From Manis javanica (taxonomy: Eukaryota > Chordata > Mammalia > Pholidota > Manidae): a stretch of 64,000 bases of DNA. The DNA is taken from contig NC_133156.1 of assembly GCF_040802235.1 (NCBI RefSeq), positions 109,151,173 to 109,215,172 of the forward strand, read 5' to 3'. Shown in pieces: positions 13,074-24,902 of the stretch (position 1 is the stretch's first letter; each line of letters opens with the position of its first letter). Below the pieces are notes generated by a model. That model did no database searches and was not told the origin of the DNA. It worked only from the letters and a program-made list of their open reading frames with translations. The translations under genes and the position numbers were made by a program.

Positions 13074-13514
13074 TTACTCTCCTTTGGATTTGTCTGGTGA
13101 TTTTTCAGACATGAGAAATTCTCTGGTTATCACCAAATTTTTTAAGTATGGATTTGGTGCTCCTTCCTCACAGAGATGGTCTGGCCCTATATTTTGAGCA
13201 GAAGAGAGAGGCTGATCTTTGGCTTTTAAGTAGGTCCCCTCCAGCATTCCAGAACACGGGTTCTGGGACTTCCTGGGTGGAATCTCTTTTGAAACAGGGA
13301 GACAATAAGGACAACCGGGCAAGGTCACGTATTCATTGTTTCTCCCTCCCAAAATGTTCTCTTGACTCTTTTCAAGTTCCTCTGTGGAAACCTCTTCCAG
13401 AAAATTATCAGTGTTCACCACCAACTTGTCAATAAGGTCACTGGAGACAGGACATGATTTCAGAATCCAGTCTTCTGCGTTCATAGAAACATCACTCTCC
13501 AGATTTACCTTACC
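13074..13514 (-). CDS. IL31RA: IL31RA last coding exon (cytoplasmic tail)
   Basis: Acceptor TTTTCCAG precedes GGTAAGGTAAAT at 13514; the frame ends at a TAA at 13074-13076, giving 146 residues. It encodes most of the signalling tail: an acidic stretch, tyrosines in NNEYVTLP, a PYCLP context and NPYLKN, and the conserved block GPDHLCEEGAPNPYLKN near the C-terminus. Compared with the human protein as I remember it, about nine residues are missing before EIPPRKSQ, and the tyrosine after KSQ is replaced by asparagine. The tail recruits STATs after JAK phosphorylation; the STAT site is probably the EYVT tyrosine. The 3' UTR continues to lower coordinates, but no clear poly(A) signal was found. Confidence 0.92.
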   Translation of the reverse strand, partial: GKVNLESDVSMNAEDWILKSCPVSSDLIDKLVVNTDNFLEEVSTEELEKSQENILGGRNNEYVTLPGCPYCLPVSKEIPPRKSQNPCSGMLEGTYLKAKDQPLSSAQNIGPDHLCEEGAPNPYLKNLVITREFLMSEKSPDKSKGE

Positions 13515-13794
13515 CTGGAAAAGAGAAAGGGACACTTGGGGGCTACATATGATGTAGCCAAAAGCTCATTAGGTTCAGGACACCCAATACCCAACCCCCT
13601 TGACCAGCCTCCACATTCCTCTCAAAGACCAAAAGTGGTAGTCAATCACCTCTACATGCCCTTCCCCAGGAGCTTGACAAGAGTGGCTCATTTCCAGAAA
13701 AACAGCATTCTGTATTCAAATAATTTCTTCTTTAGCTATTTTCCAGTTATATGTTCTCACAATTCAGCTGACATGGGAGCATGAAAATTAGAAC

Positions 13795-13965
13795 ACTTAC
13801 AGATGGAAAACAATCATAAGGACAAATGACTTGCCCAACATTACCAGAAAATCAAAGGTGGCCTCCTTGTAGGACCAGTGCCTTTGACATCTTTGTATCC
13901 CCAGAGCCTAGCTCAATGCCTGGTGTACAAAGAGTGATTAATAAGTGCTTGCTAGAGAGGCCAGA
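13795..13965 (+). repeat. L2/MIR-type old repeat fragment
   Basis: 'tatccccagagcctagctcaatgcctgg ... gtgattaataagtgcttgc' follows the conserved 3' core of L2 elements. It lies in the intron between the tail and box 1 exons. Confidence 0.5.
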
Positions 13966-14812
13966 CCTACAGATTATATAAAAAGCATTTTAAATCAAAC
14001 AATAACATCAGACAATACTGCCTGCGATTCATTTAGTCTCTTAATAGCTTTTAATAAGTAGGGAAGCAAATAGAGTGATATATGACTGATAAAGGAGAGA
14101 ACAGGAATAACAAAAATTAAACAAAATTAATTTAAATGTCCATATTTAAAAAAGACTTCTGAGTTGAAACAAGAGCTTATTCTACTTAACCAAGAAATTA
14201 AATCTTAAAAATTTCAAAACAGTTTTCAATTTAAAAACTTATGAAAAAAGAGGGTTTCTACTTGTGGATAATTCACTAGAAAACCCTACTGACAGTGAAA
14301 GGTTGCCTAAAATTTCCCCAATCTGAGAAAAGCAATTTGAGGCAGCCTGTCCCAGCCTCTGGATGGCTATGCACATCCACGTCCACCCAGGGCCTCCAGG
14401 TGGTCTCCAACTTGCTCTTGGCTACTTCTTAAATGACCTCAAAGCTTATAGCCAGCTCTCTCTTGTTCCCTAATTAGACAGTCAGGTTCTTAAGTGTAGG
14501 GCCAGTGTCTTTCTTTGGTGGCACCTGCACAGGACCAATTCCATGCTTGGTCCACACTGGGTCCTGTGAGCCTGGTGAAGCCCTTTCTTCTTGTCCAAAG
14601 AATGAGGTCAAAGTTGTTCCAGGAAGGCTGATTCCGTCTGCCTTGCCAACCATTCCCTGGGACTCTTTAACCTCTAGTTACCGTGATGTGAGTCCAATGC
14701 AGCCCAGCTGTCCTCCCATCTCCATCACCCTCCTCCCCACCGGCATCACCTTTGTCCGCCTCCCACAACCAGCCCACCTGATGCTTTCCTCAACAGAAAC
14801 AGGAGTGTTTAC

Positions 14813-14894
14813 CTTTAGACCATCTCCACACCACGTGGCTATACTGCTTTCAGCAGGGTTGGGGATATCAGGCCAACATAGGTGCTTCAATTTG
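14813..14894 (-). CDS. IL31RA: IL31RA exon, juxtamembrane box 1
   Basis: An 82-bp exon with acceptor TTACTAG and donor CTAAAG|GTAAAC. With the split codon from the membrane exon it reads D-K-L-K-H-L-C-W-P-D-I-P-N-P, then AESSIATW. The tryptophan-proline motif WPDIPNP is the box 1 JAK-binding element typical of gp130-family receptors. Phase is 2 in, 0 out, so it joins cleanly to both neighbours. Confidence 0.92.
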
Positions 14895-15976
14895 CTAGTA
14901 AGTGATAAGATTTTAAAACAGGAAGTGAGTCCAAGAAGCCTTTTATTCATACCGTTTCGCCAAGCCAAAAAGTGGGGCTTCACCACAACAAATTCTATGG
15001 CTCCCTGTTAAATAAAGGCAAGCTCCTGGCCTCCTGACAGGAACTAGGAAAGCAAAGAAGTTTGTGGGGTGAAATTTTAGGTCATCTGTAGGACATAATG
15101 GGAAGAGACATTTCCCCAAACAGAGCTATTCCCACCCTGTCCTGCTCCTGCCCCTGGACCTAATGCCAGAAATCATAGTATTACAGAGCCACTTCTTCAA
15201 GATTTACTCCCCAGAAAAAGTAACATTCTAAACCTTTTAAGAAACCCACACTTTACTGCAGTGATTCTACAGTATGGTTCCAACCAAGAGCAGCGTCACC
15301 TGGCAGCTTGTAAGACATACAAAACACACGAGATTGTGCCAGTGCCTTGGTTACAACCTATAGTTGGGGACTGAGGTTGATATTAGTTTGACCACAACTA
15401 AGCCCAGCTGCTTGGCAGAGAAAGCCCACAATTGTGCGATTCTGGAGAGAGAGGACTCCTGGGAGGAAGCCCTTGCCCTTAGGGTAGCATGGGACTCTCT
15501 GGCACAAGAGCCTGAGGACATGCTTCATCCCCACAGAGCCAGGGCGGCGGGGAACATGTCTGTGCAGCCAGACTCCAGCACTGTAACCACAAGCAATGGT
15601 AAGTCCGCGCGCGGTGTGCAACCGGCTACCCTCTGACCCCTGCATATGCAGTTAGCCCCCTGCTTCTCCTGGGAGGGAAGCTAGTGGCTCTGAGGCCAGG
15701 GAACCCCTGTAGACACTGAAAGAAAGGACCTTCTCCCCAGCTCTAGTTTCAGGTGACCAGCACAGCAGATAAAGCTGCTGGGGCAAAACTGGCATTCCTG
15801 TGGCCTCAGAAAGGCCCAGGCCTGGTACGTGGGGCTGTGAGGGGAGAAAGCCATCTTGCTTGGTTGGAATGCTGGTGAGCCACAGGGTATGGCATATAAT
15901 AAATTCAATAAATATGCATCAATGAATAAATGAAGGAACACCCTTAGAGGTAGAGTGCCCTCTTCCACCGTGATGC

Positions 15977-16084
15977 CTTCCACCCCCCCATCCCTGATTC
16001 TGAGGGCACATGCTGCTACCTATAAACTCACTTCCACCCCTCCATCCCTGATTCTGAGGGCACATGCTGCTACCTATAAACTCA
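15977..16084. repeat. 54-bp tandem duplication at the membrane-exon donor
   Basis: Two adjacent 54-bp units (15977-16030 and 16031-16084) differ at one position. The right unit ends inside the 5' splice site of the IL31RA membrane exon, so the duplication created a second GTGAGTTTATAGG donor-like sequence 54 bases further into the intron. Confidence 0.92.
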
Positions 16085-16085
16085 C

Positions 16086-16176
16086 TCGCGTTTTTTGAGA
16101 CCATATGCCACCAGCAGGATGATGAGGCCAAGGCCTCCTCCAACCAGAGAAGTTACCAGGATAACCTCATGGGTAC
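16086..16176 (-). CDS. IL31RA: IL31RA transmembrane exon
   Basis: A 91-bp exon with acceptor CCTGAAG before GTACCC and donor CGCGA|GTGAGT. It encodes the hydrophobic span VILVTSLVGGG, LGLIILLVAYG, followed by the stop-transfer basic residues LKKR. Phase is 1 in, 2 out. The position of the span, directly after the last FnIII domain and before box 1, matches the family. The donor is partly duplicated (see 15977-16084). Confidence 0.92.
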
Positions 16177-16389
16177 CTTCAGGAAAAAGAGAAAAAGTCA
16201 GCAGCAGCTTCAGCTCCTCACTGTCTGGACAAAAATGAAAGGTGAACTTTTTTTTCCAGGAGCTTCAGCAACACATTCCTTATTAGTTTTCTTCCAGTTC
16301 AATTAAAATGCATTCAATTGAAAAAAAAATTGTATTTGTGGCTCCCCATCCAGTTCTCTTTGCCCTGAATAATATCAACAGATTTTGTG

Positions 16390-16945
16390 TTCACTAGCTT
16401 CATCCTCCAACTTCATTAGTAATTTACTGAGCTCTTAAAATCTGCCAAACAGTATTCTGAGTAATAAAACAAACAGCAATAAGCATGAACTACAGGCTCC
16501 TTCCTCTCATGGAGTTTATGTTCTGGTAGGATTCAGACAAAACATAAGATTACTGCAGAAAAAACAGAGTGATAGGGAGTCGCTAGAGTAAGATGGAAAG
16601 AAGGTTAGCAACTCTAGACAGGGTGGCAAAGGAATAAGTCTTGAGAAGGGAAACTTGAGCCGATGTTAATAATGAGAAGGAACCAATCATGCAAAAATAT
16701 GGGGAAAGCAGATGCAAAAGCCCTGAGGCAGGAACAAGGTTAGGAACACAGACAGGAGCATAAAGAGGTAGGAGAAAAGGTCAATAGAGTCAGATGACAA
16801 AAGATGCTAAAAGCTGTGGGAAGGAGTTTGGATTTTATTTAAAATACGACAGAAGCCACTGGTGGGTTCTAAGCAGGGGGTCTTGTGTTTTAAACCCTGG
16901 CTGCTGTGTGGAGAACAGATCATAGAGGATAAAAGATAGAAGCGG
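16390..16945. other. Intron sequence left of the L1
   Basis: Non-coding. 16420-16560 has a weak L2/MIR-like look ('ttactgagctcttaaaatctgcc ... catggagtttatgttctggtagg'). No gene seen. Confidence 0.4.
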
Positions 16946-16962
16946 AGGGGGGGGGGGCGGAG

Positions 16963-16975
16963 CCAAGATGGCGGC
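16963..16975 (+). promoter_or_regulatory. YY1-type site at L1 5' end
   Basis: CCAAGATGGCGGC is the YY1 consensus found at the start of many L1 promoters, where it fixes the transcription start. Confidence 0.7.
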
Positions 16976-17734
16976 GTGAGTAGAGCAGTAGAAATCTCCT
17001 CCCAAAACCACATATATTTTTGAAAATACAACAAAGACAACTCTTCCTAAAAGAGAGACCAGAATACACAGGACAACATCCAGACCACATCCACACTTGT
17101 GAGAACCCAGCGCCTGGTGAAGGGGGTAAGATACAAGCCCCAGCCTGGCGGGATCCGAGCGCCCCACACCCCAGCTCCAGGCGGGAGGAGAGGAGTTGGA
17201 GCAGGGAGGGAGAGGGAGCCCAGGACTGCTGAACACCCAGCCCCAGCCATCCAGACCAGAGTGCAGACACAGTGCATGCGAGGGGTCCTGGATACTAGGG
17301 AAACAGGACAGTAAGACCTATGAGTGGGTCCCTGCAGCCGGCGCCCCAGGGACAAAGAAAAGCAAGTGCTTTTTGGAAGTCTTAAAGGGACAGGGACCCC
17401 ACAGCTGGACGGAAGCGTCCTGGAACACTTAGTCCAGCAGCAGGGAACTCCGGGCACCCTAAACTCCTGGATAGCAGGGCAGCTCAGAGGCCCCTCACGG
17501 AGATAAACAGCCTCCCAGCCATTCCCCCTCCAACGTGGCTCCACCATATCGGAGCAGCAGCCCGAGGCAGGCCATGCCCACAGCAACAGCAGAGATAAAC
17601 TCCATAGCAGCCGGGCAAGAATCAGAAGCCCTATCTGCGCGCAACTGCCCAGCACAAGCCACTAGAGGTCGCTGTTCTCCCAGGAGAGGAAGGCCACAAA
17701 TGAACAAGAACGGAAGTTCTTCCAGCCGTCACTC

Positions 17735-18637
17735 ATGCCAGCTCTGCAAACTATCTCTATCGCAATGAAAAGGCAAAATTTGAGGCAGACAAAGATTACA
17801 GAGACAACACCTGAGGAGACAGACCTAACCAGTCTTCCTGAAAAAGAATGCAAAATAAAAATCATAAACATGCTGACGGAGATGCAGAGAAATATACAAG
17901 AGCTAAGGGATAAAGTCTGGAGGGAGATTACAGATGTCCAGAGGGAGATTACAGACATCCGGAGGGAGATTACAGAAGTGAAACAAACTCTGGAAGGATT
18001 TATAAGCAAAATGGATAAGAAACAAGAGGCCATGGATGGAATAGAAATCAGAGAACAGGAACACATAGAAGCTGACACAGAGAGAGATAAAAGGATCTCC
18101 AGGAATGAAACAATACTAAGAGAACTCTGTGACCAATCCAAAAGGAACAATATCTGTATTATAGGGGTACCAGAAGAGGAGAGAGAAAAAGGAATAGAAA
18201 GTGTCTTTGAAGAAGTAATTGCTGAAAACTTGCCCAAACTGGGGGAGGAAATAATCGAACAGACCACGCAAATACACAGAACTACCAACAGAAAGGACCC
18301 AAGGAGGACAACACCAAGACACATAATAATTAAAATGGCAAAGATCAAGGCCAAGGACAGAGTTTTAAAGGCACCTAGAGAGAAAAAGGTCACCTACAAA
18401 GGAAAACCCATCAGGCTATCATCAGACTTCTCAACAGAAACCTTACAGGCCAGAAGAGAATGGCATGATATATTTAATGCAATGAATCAGAAGGGCCTTG
18501 AAACAAGGATACTGTATCCAGCACGATTATCATTTACATATGAAGGAGGGATTAAACAATTCCCAGACAAGCAAAAGTTGAGGGAATTTGCCTCCCACAA
18601 ACCACCTCTACAGGGTATTCTAGAGGAACTATCCTAG
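17735..18637 (+). CDS. L1 ORF1p, RNA-binding protein
   Basis: An open frame of 300 residues. The N-terminal half is a heptad-rich coiled coil (about residues 35-130, with repeated REITDVQ/REITDIR/REITEVK units) used for trimerisation. The middle carries an RRM-like segment beginning NNICIIGVPEEE, and the C-terminal domain contains RHIIIKMA and the LSSDFSTETLQARREW block typical of the family. Two in-frame ATGs lie at 17735 and 17765; the second, before KRQNLRQTK, looks more like the usual L1 start. ORF1p coats L1 RNA as a nucleic-acid chaperone. No internal break was seen. Confidence 0.85.
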   Translation: MPALQTISIAMKRQNLRQTKITETTPEETDLTSLPEKECKIKIINMLTEMQRNIQELRDKVWREITDVQREITDIRREITEVKQTLEGFISKMDKKQEAMDGIEIREQEHIEADTERDKRISRNETILRELCDQSKRNNICIIGVPEEEREKGIESVFEEVIAENLPKLGEEIIEQTTQIHRTTNRKDPRRTTPRHIIIKMAKIKAKDRVLKAPREKKVTYKGKPIRLSSDFSTETLQARREWHDIFNAMNQKGLETRILYPARLSFTYEGGIKQFPDKQKLREFASHKPPLQGILEELS

Positions 18638-18951
18638 ACGGGAGCACTCCTAAGACTAAACAGATGTCACCAGAGAAAATAAAATCACAGCAAAGAAAGC
18701 AGACCAACCAAATACTAACTAAAGGCAAAAAATAAAATCAACTACCCACTAAAAGTAGTTAAAGGAAACACAAAAGAGCACAGAATAAAACAACCAACAT
18801 ATAAAGAATGGAGGAGGAGGAATAAGAAGGGAGAGAAGAAAAGAATATGCAGACAGTGTATATAACAGCTCAATAAGTGAGCTAAGTTAGGCAGTAAGAT
18901 ACTAAAGAACCTAACCTTGAACCTTTGGTAACCACGAATCTAAAGCCTGCA

Positions 18952-21900
18952 ATGGCAATAAGTACATATCTTTCAATAGTCACCCTAAATGTAAATGGAC
19001 TGAATGCACCAATCAAAAGACACAGAGTAATAGAATGGATAAAACAGCAAGACCCATCTATATACTGCTTACAAGAGACTCACCTCAAACGCAAAGACAT
19101 GCACAGACTAAAAGTCAAGGAACGGAAAAACATATTTCAGGTAAACAAGAGAGAGAAGAAAGCAGGGGTTGCAGTACTAGTATCAGACAAAATAGACTTC
19201 AAAACAAAGAAAGTAACAAGAGATAAAGAAGGACATTACATAATGATAAAGGGCTCAGTCCAACAAGAGGATATAAGCATTCTAAATATATATGCACCCA
19301 ACACAGGAGCACCAGCATATGTGAAACAAATACTAACAGAACTAAAGGGGGAAATGGAATGCAATGCATTCATTTTAGGAGACTTCAACACACCACTCAC
19401 CCCAAAGGATAGATCCACTGGACAGAAAATAAGTAAGGACACAGAGGCACTGAACAACACACTAGAACAGATGGACCTAACAGACATCTATAGAACTCTA
19501 CATCCAAAAGCAACAGGATATACATTCTTCTCAAGTGTACATGGAACATTCTCCAGAATAGACCACATACTAGGCCACAAAAAGAGCCTCAGTAAATTCA
19601 AAAAGATTGAAATTCTACCAACCAACTTTTCAGACCACAAAGGTATAAAACAATAAACTCTACAAAGAAAACAAAGGCTCACAAACACATGGCAGCTTAA
19701 CAACATGCTCCTAAATAATCAATGGATCAACGAACAAATTAAAATAGAGATCAAGGAATATATGGAAACAAATGACAACAACAACACAAAGCCCCAACTT
19801 CAGTGGGACACAGCGAAAGCAGTCCTAAGAGGAAAGTATATAGCAATCCAGGCACACTTAAAGAAGAAAGAACAATTCCAAATGAATAGTCTAACATCAC
19901 AATTATCGAAATTGGAAAAAGAAGAACAAATGAGGCCTAAAGTCAGCAGAAGGAGGGACATAATAAAGATCAGAGAAGAAATAAATAAAATTCAGAAGAA
20001 TAAAACAATAGAAAAAATCAATGAAACCAAGAGCTGATTTTTTGAGAAAATAAACAAAATAGGTATGCCTCTAGCCAAACTTATTAAAAGAATAAGAGAA
20101 TCAACACACATCAACAGAATCAGAAACGAGAATGGAAAAATCATGACAGACTCCACAGAAATACAGAGAATTATTAAACACTACTATGAAAACCTATATG
20201 CTAACAAGCTAGAAAACCTAGGAGAAATGGACAAGTTCCTAGAAAAATACAACCTTCCAAGACTGACCAAGGAAGAAACACAAAAGTTAAACAAACCAAT
20301 TACGAGCAAAGAAATTGAAATGGTAATCAAAAAACTACCCAAGAACAAAACTCCCGGGCCAGACAGATTTACCTCGGAATATTATCAGACATACAGAGAA
20401 GACATAATACCCATTCTCCTTAAAGTTTTCCAAAAAATAGAAGAGGAGGGAATACTCCCAAACTCATTCTATGAAGCCAACATCACCCTAATACCAAAAC
20501 CAGGCAAAGACCCCACCAAAAAAGAAAATTACAGACCGATATCCCTGATGAATGTAGATGCAAAAGTACTCAATAAAATATTAGCAAACCGAATGCAAAA
20601 ATATATCAAAAGGATCATACACCATGACCAAGTGGGATTCATCCCAGGGATGCAAGGATGGTACAACATTCGAAAATCCATCAACATCATCCACCACATC
20701 AACAAAAAGAAAGACAAAAACCACATGATCATCTCCATAGATGCTGAAAAAGCATTTGACAAAATTTAACATCCATTCATGATAAAAACTCTCAGCAAAA
20801 TGGGAATAGAGGGCAAGTACCTCAACATAATAAAGGCATATATGATAAACCCACAGCCAGCATCATACTGAACAGCGAGAAGCTGAAAGCATTTCCTCTG
20901 AGATTGGGAACCAGACAGGGATGCCCACTCTCCCCACTGTTATTTAACATAGTACTAGAGGTCCTAGCCACGGCAATCAGACAAAACAAAGAAATACAAG
21001 GAATCCAGATTGGTAAAGAAGAAGTTAAACTGTCACTATTTGCAGATAACATGATACTGTACATAAAAAACCCTAAAGACTCCACTCCAAAACTACTAGA
21101 ACTGATATCGGAATACAGCAAAGTTGCAGGATACAAAATTAACACACAGAAATCTGTAGCTTTCCTATACACTAACAATGAACCAATAGAGAGAAATCAG
21201 GAAAACAACTCCATTAACAATTGCATAAAAAGAATAAAATACCTAGGAATAAACCTAACCAAAGAAGTAAAAGACTTATACTCTGAAAACTACAAGTCAC
21301 TCTTAAGAGAAATTAAAGGGGACACTAATAAATGGAAACTCATCCCATGCTCATGGCTAGGAAGAATTAATATAATCAAAATGGCCATCCTGCCCAAAGC
21401 AATATACAGATTTGATGCAGTCCCTCTCAAATTACCAGCAACATTCTTCAATGAATTGGAACAAATAGTTCAAAAATTCATATGGAAACACCAAAGACCC
21501 CGAATAGCCAAAGCAATCCTGAGAAAGAAGAATAAAGTAGGGGGGATCTCACTCCCCAACTTTAAGCTCTACTAAAAAGCCATAGTAATCAAGACAATTT
21601 GGTACTGGCACAAGAACAGAGCCACAGACCAGTGGAAGAGATTAGAGACTCCAGACATTAACCCAAACATATATGGTCAATTACTATTTGATAAAGGAGC
21701 CATGGACATACAATGGCAAAATGACAGTCTCTTCAACAGATGGTGCTGGCAAAACTGGACAGCTACATGTAGGAGAATGAAACTGGACCACTGTCTAACC
21801 CCATACACAAAAGTAAATTCAAAATGGATCAAAGACCTGAATGTAAGTCATGAAACCGTAAAACTCTTGGAAAAAAACATAGTCAAAAATCTCTTAGACA

Positions 21901-22766
21901 TAAACATGAGTGACCTCTTCTTGAACATATCTCCCTTGGCAAGGAAAACAAAGCAAAAATGAACAAGTGGGACTATATTAAGCTGAAAAGCTTCTGTACA
22001 GCAAAAGACACCATCAATAGAACAAAAAGCTACCCTACAGTATGGGAGAATATATTTGTAAATGACAGATCCAATAAAGGCTTGACGTCCAAAATATATA
22101 AAGAGCTCACCCACCTCAACAAACAAAAAAACAAATAATCCAATTAAGTAATGGGCAGAGGAACTGAACAGACAGTTCTCCAAAAAAGAAATTCAGATGG
22201 CCAACAGACACATGAAAAGATGCTCCACATCACTAGTTACCAGAGAAATGCAAATTAAAACCACAATGAGATATCACCTCACACCAGTAAGGATGGCTAC
22301 CATTCAAAAGACAAATGCCAACAAATGTTGGCAAGGTTGTGGAGAAAGGGGAACCCTCCTACACTGCTGGTGGGAATGTAAATTAGTTCAACCATTGTAG
22401 AAAGCAGTATGGAGGCTCCTCAAAATGCTCAAAACAGACTTACCATTTGACCCAGGAATTCCACTTCTAGGTATTTACCCTAGGAATTCAGCACTCCAGT
22501 TTGAAAAAGACAGATGCACCCCTATGTTTATCGCAGCACTATTTACAATAGCAAAGAATTGGAAGCAACCTAAGTGTCCATCAGTAGACGAATGGATAAA
22601 GAAGATGTGGTACATATACACAATGGAATATTATTCAGCCATAAGAAGAAAACAAATCCTACCATTTGCAACAACATGGATGGAGCTAGAGAGTATTATG
22701 CTCAGTGAAATAAGCCAAGCAGAGAAAGACAAATACCAAATGATTTCACTCATCTGTGTAATATAA
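18952..22766 (+). pseudogene. L1 ORF2 (endonuclease-RT), disrupted
   Basis: An intact endonuclease start (TLNVNGLNAP, QETHL, GDFNTPL, SDH) runs to a break near 19650. Further pieces cover 19705-20037 (ends at a TGA where Trp is expected), 20065-20769 (reverse transcriptase, ends at TAA), 20904-21575 after a short deletion and frame change, 21702-21962, and the C-terminal region to 22766. The catalytic FADD motif reads FADN at 21039-21050. Several independent stops and shifts mean it cannot encode a working protein; any mobilisation would need another L1. Confidence 0.88.
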
Positions 22767-23479
22767 GAACAAAGAAAAAACTGAAGGAACAAAACAGCAG
22801 CAGAATCACAGAACCCAAGAATGGACTAACAGGTACCAAAGGGAAAGGGACTGGGGAGGATGGGTGGGTAGGGAGCGATAAGTGGGGGGAAGAAGAAAGG
22901 GGGTATTATGATTAGCATGCATAATGTGGGGGGTGGGAGAAAGGGGAGGGCTGTGCAACACAGAGAAGACAAGTAGTGAATCTACAACATTTTGCTATGC
23001 TGATGGACAGTGACTGTAATGGGGTTTGTGGGGGGAACTTGGTGTAGGGGAGAGCCTAGTAAACATAATATTCTTCATGTAATTGTAGGTTAATAATAAC
23101 AAAAAAAAAGAGAGAAAGAAAAGGGGGATTACTCCCTGATAGGATAAAACTAACTGCAAATCAACGATTAATGCATGCTTTACATATCCTTAATTTTGAT
23201 CTTTTAAAAGGTGTCAGATGATCAGCTATGGAAGTACATTTTTCTGATAATATTCCTTTCTCTTAAAAAAAAAAGCAGTTCCTGTGTGGTGATGTCCAAT
23301 AGGTTCTTCACAATGGTATAAAGGTCATATCAAAGTGTGGGCAAAGGGTTTGTTTGTGTTTATACAGAGGATCAAAGCCTAATTTGGCTACAGAAAATGA
23401 ACTAAGATAGGATATGAAGAAAAACTTCCAACATCAGCAGTCTCTGGTAGACTCATACCAGAAGATGATCATCAAAAAA

Positions 23480-23997
23480 TCTCAACAAAGATCCAGGCGC
23501 TGCTACAGCTGTAGCTGCATTCATCCCACCGGTTCCTGGACTTGCCATAGAAATGAAGAAGGAGATATCTAAGCTGGCCTGTGCATACAGTAAAACAACA
23601 AATTTGACTGGATCTATACTGTTGGAACTCAACCAAGAATTAGGAGAAGTGCAAGTTGTAGTGCTCCAAAATTTTACAACTACAGACTATCTACTGTTAA
23701 AAGAACATATGGGATGTGAACAGTTCCCAGGAATGGGTTGTTTTAATTTGTCTGATTTCTCTCAAGACTGTTCAAGTACAGTTGGACAATATCCATCATA
23801 TAGGTAAATTTTCACAAATGCCTAGGGTGCCTAACTGGTTTTCTTGGTTTCACTGGAGATGGCTGGTAATTATAGATCTGCTTTGGTTATGTAACTGTAT
23901 TCCTATTATGTTGATGTGTGTATGCAATTTAATTAGTAGTTTGTTAAAACCTATACATGCTTATGTTACTCTACAAGAAGATATGTCAAAGAAATAA
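23480..23997 (+). pseudogene. Retroviral env transmembrane fragment
   Basis: Two overlapping frames (23553-23807 and 23716-23997) together show a hydrophobic fusion-peptide-like stretch, a heptad region, a loop CEQFPGMGC followed by FNLSD, a tryptophan-rich membrane-proximal segment and a membrane anchor. The loop resembles that of alpharetrovirus- or IAPE-type envelopes, where the second half is CC; here it is GC. A frame change near 23760 breaks it. Confidence 0.65.
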
Positions 23998-24566
23998 TCA
24001 ATCTTCCCATGTTTTCTTCCGTCTGCTACTTCTATAGCTTTTCTTCTTTCTTCCTAATTACAACCCTTAAATAGAATTCGTGCCTCATATCAAAAATTAC
24101 TGAGTATCATAATTCTTCCAAGTGGTAAAGATACCTCAAGACAAATGCTGGGCATAGAAGCCACAGGGCATAAATCTGCAAAGAAGTAAGAAGCTAATCT
24201 TTTCAAAGAATAATGCTTTTCTCTCACTTACCGACTTTACATTTCCCTGTATGGCCCCGGAAGATGACTGGTTAGCCAGAGACGGGTAAGATTCCTCAAG
24301 GGAGGAACAACCTAAGACAGGCACAGTCGCAGGGGGGCCATCAGGTGAGAAATTGGGGATCAACAGAGGTGAGGCTTAGAACCTCACCCCCCCGTTTTGA
24401 GAGAAATCTTCTGCATCCGTGGATGTTTTGTTGCCCTTGTCTAGCTTGCATTAATACTTAGTCTATAGGCACAGACCTGATCATCTACATTTGCCCTCTT
24501 ACAGCACTACCTTTATCTTGCATCTACCTACCACTTCAGCATTTTATTAAGAAAAAATAATAATAA

Positions 24567-24577
24567 TAAGGGAGAAA
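24567..24577 (+). promoter_or_regulatory. Polypurine tract before retroposed U3
   Basis: AATAAGGGAGAAA immediately precedes TGTGGGATTC, the likely U3 start at 24578. Such a tract primes plus-strand DNA synthesis in a retrovirus. Confidence 0.6.
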
Positions 24578-24902
24578 TGTGGGATTCACATATAAATCAA
24601 GTATAAAAATGAAACGAATAATCATATCTGACTTGATTGTTTATAGTTCATGATGCATGGTCAAAACTGAAAGTTTCTGTGATATGACTGCCCTTGCACT
24701 GTTCACCATGTAAGAACTTATTCACTATGTAAGAACTTGTTCACCATGTAACAACTTGTTCATTATGCTTCAGAAGATTGGAGACTGTTGAGAATTAAGC
24801 TTGGGGTTGATTAATGATTGTGCATTGAGCATTGACTCCCCTATACAGAATTTTATTGTTGTTAACAACCATTTGATCAATAAATATGAGAGACGCCCTC
24901 TC
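24578..24902 (+). repeat. U3-R part of LTR, U5 absent
   Basis: Starts with TG after the purine tract. It carries a triple 19-22 bp repeat (CACCATGTAAGAACTTATT and variants at about 24702-24770) and AATAAA at 24879-24884, and ends at 24902 where the poly(A) begins. The missing U5 is the key evidence for retroposition of a polyadenylated RNA. Confidence 0.7.

Larger units (their letters stand above)
16946..23099 (+). mobile_element. Nearly full-length L1 retrotransposon
   Basis: It begins with a G tract and GGAGCCAAGATGGCGGC, the usual start of an L1 5' UTR, then about 790 bp of 5' UTR, ORF1 (17735-18637), a roughly 310-bp spacer, a disrupted ORF2 (18952-22766) and a 3' UTR ending in an A-rich tail. 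It lies in the intron between the last FnIII and membrane exons, antisense to IL31RA. Flanking duplications are not clear, partly because another retrocopy is fused to its tail. The same family appears at 9377, 44616/52043 and 63301. Confidence 0.93.

Noticed and set aside
17662..18393. 243-codon minus-strand open frame
   Set aside because: Antisense shadow of L1 ORF1; hydrophobic only because it complements the coiled coil.
22600..22770. Similarity of 9721-9927, 22600-22766, 52187-52408 and 63301-63370 as a novel gene family
   Set aside because: All four are the C-terminal end of L1 ORF2 from one retrotransposon family.
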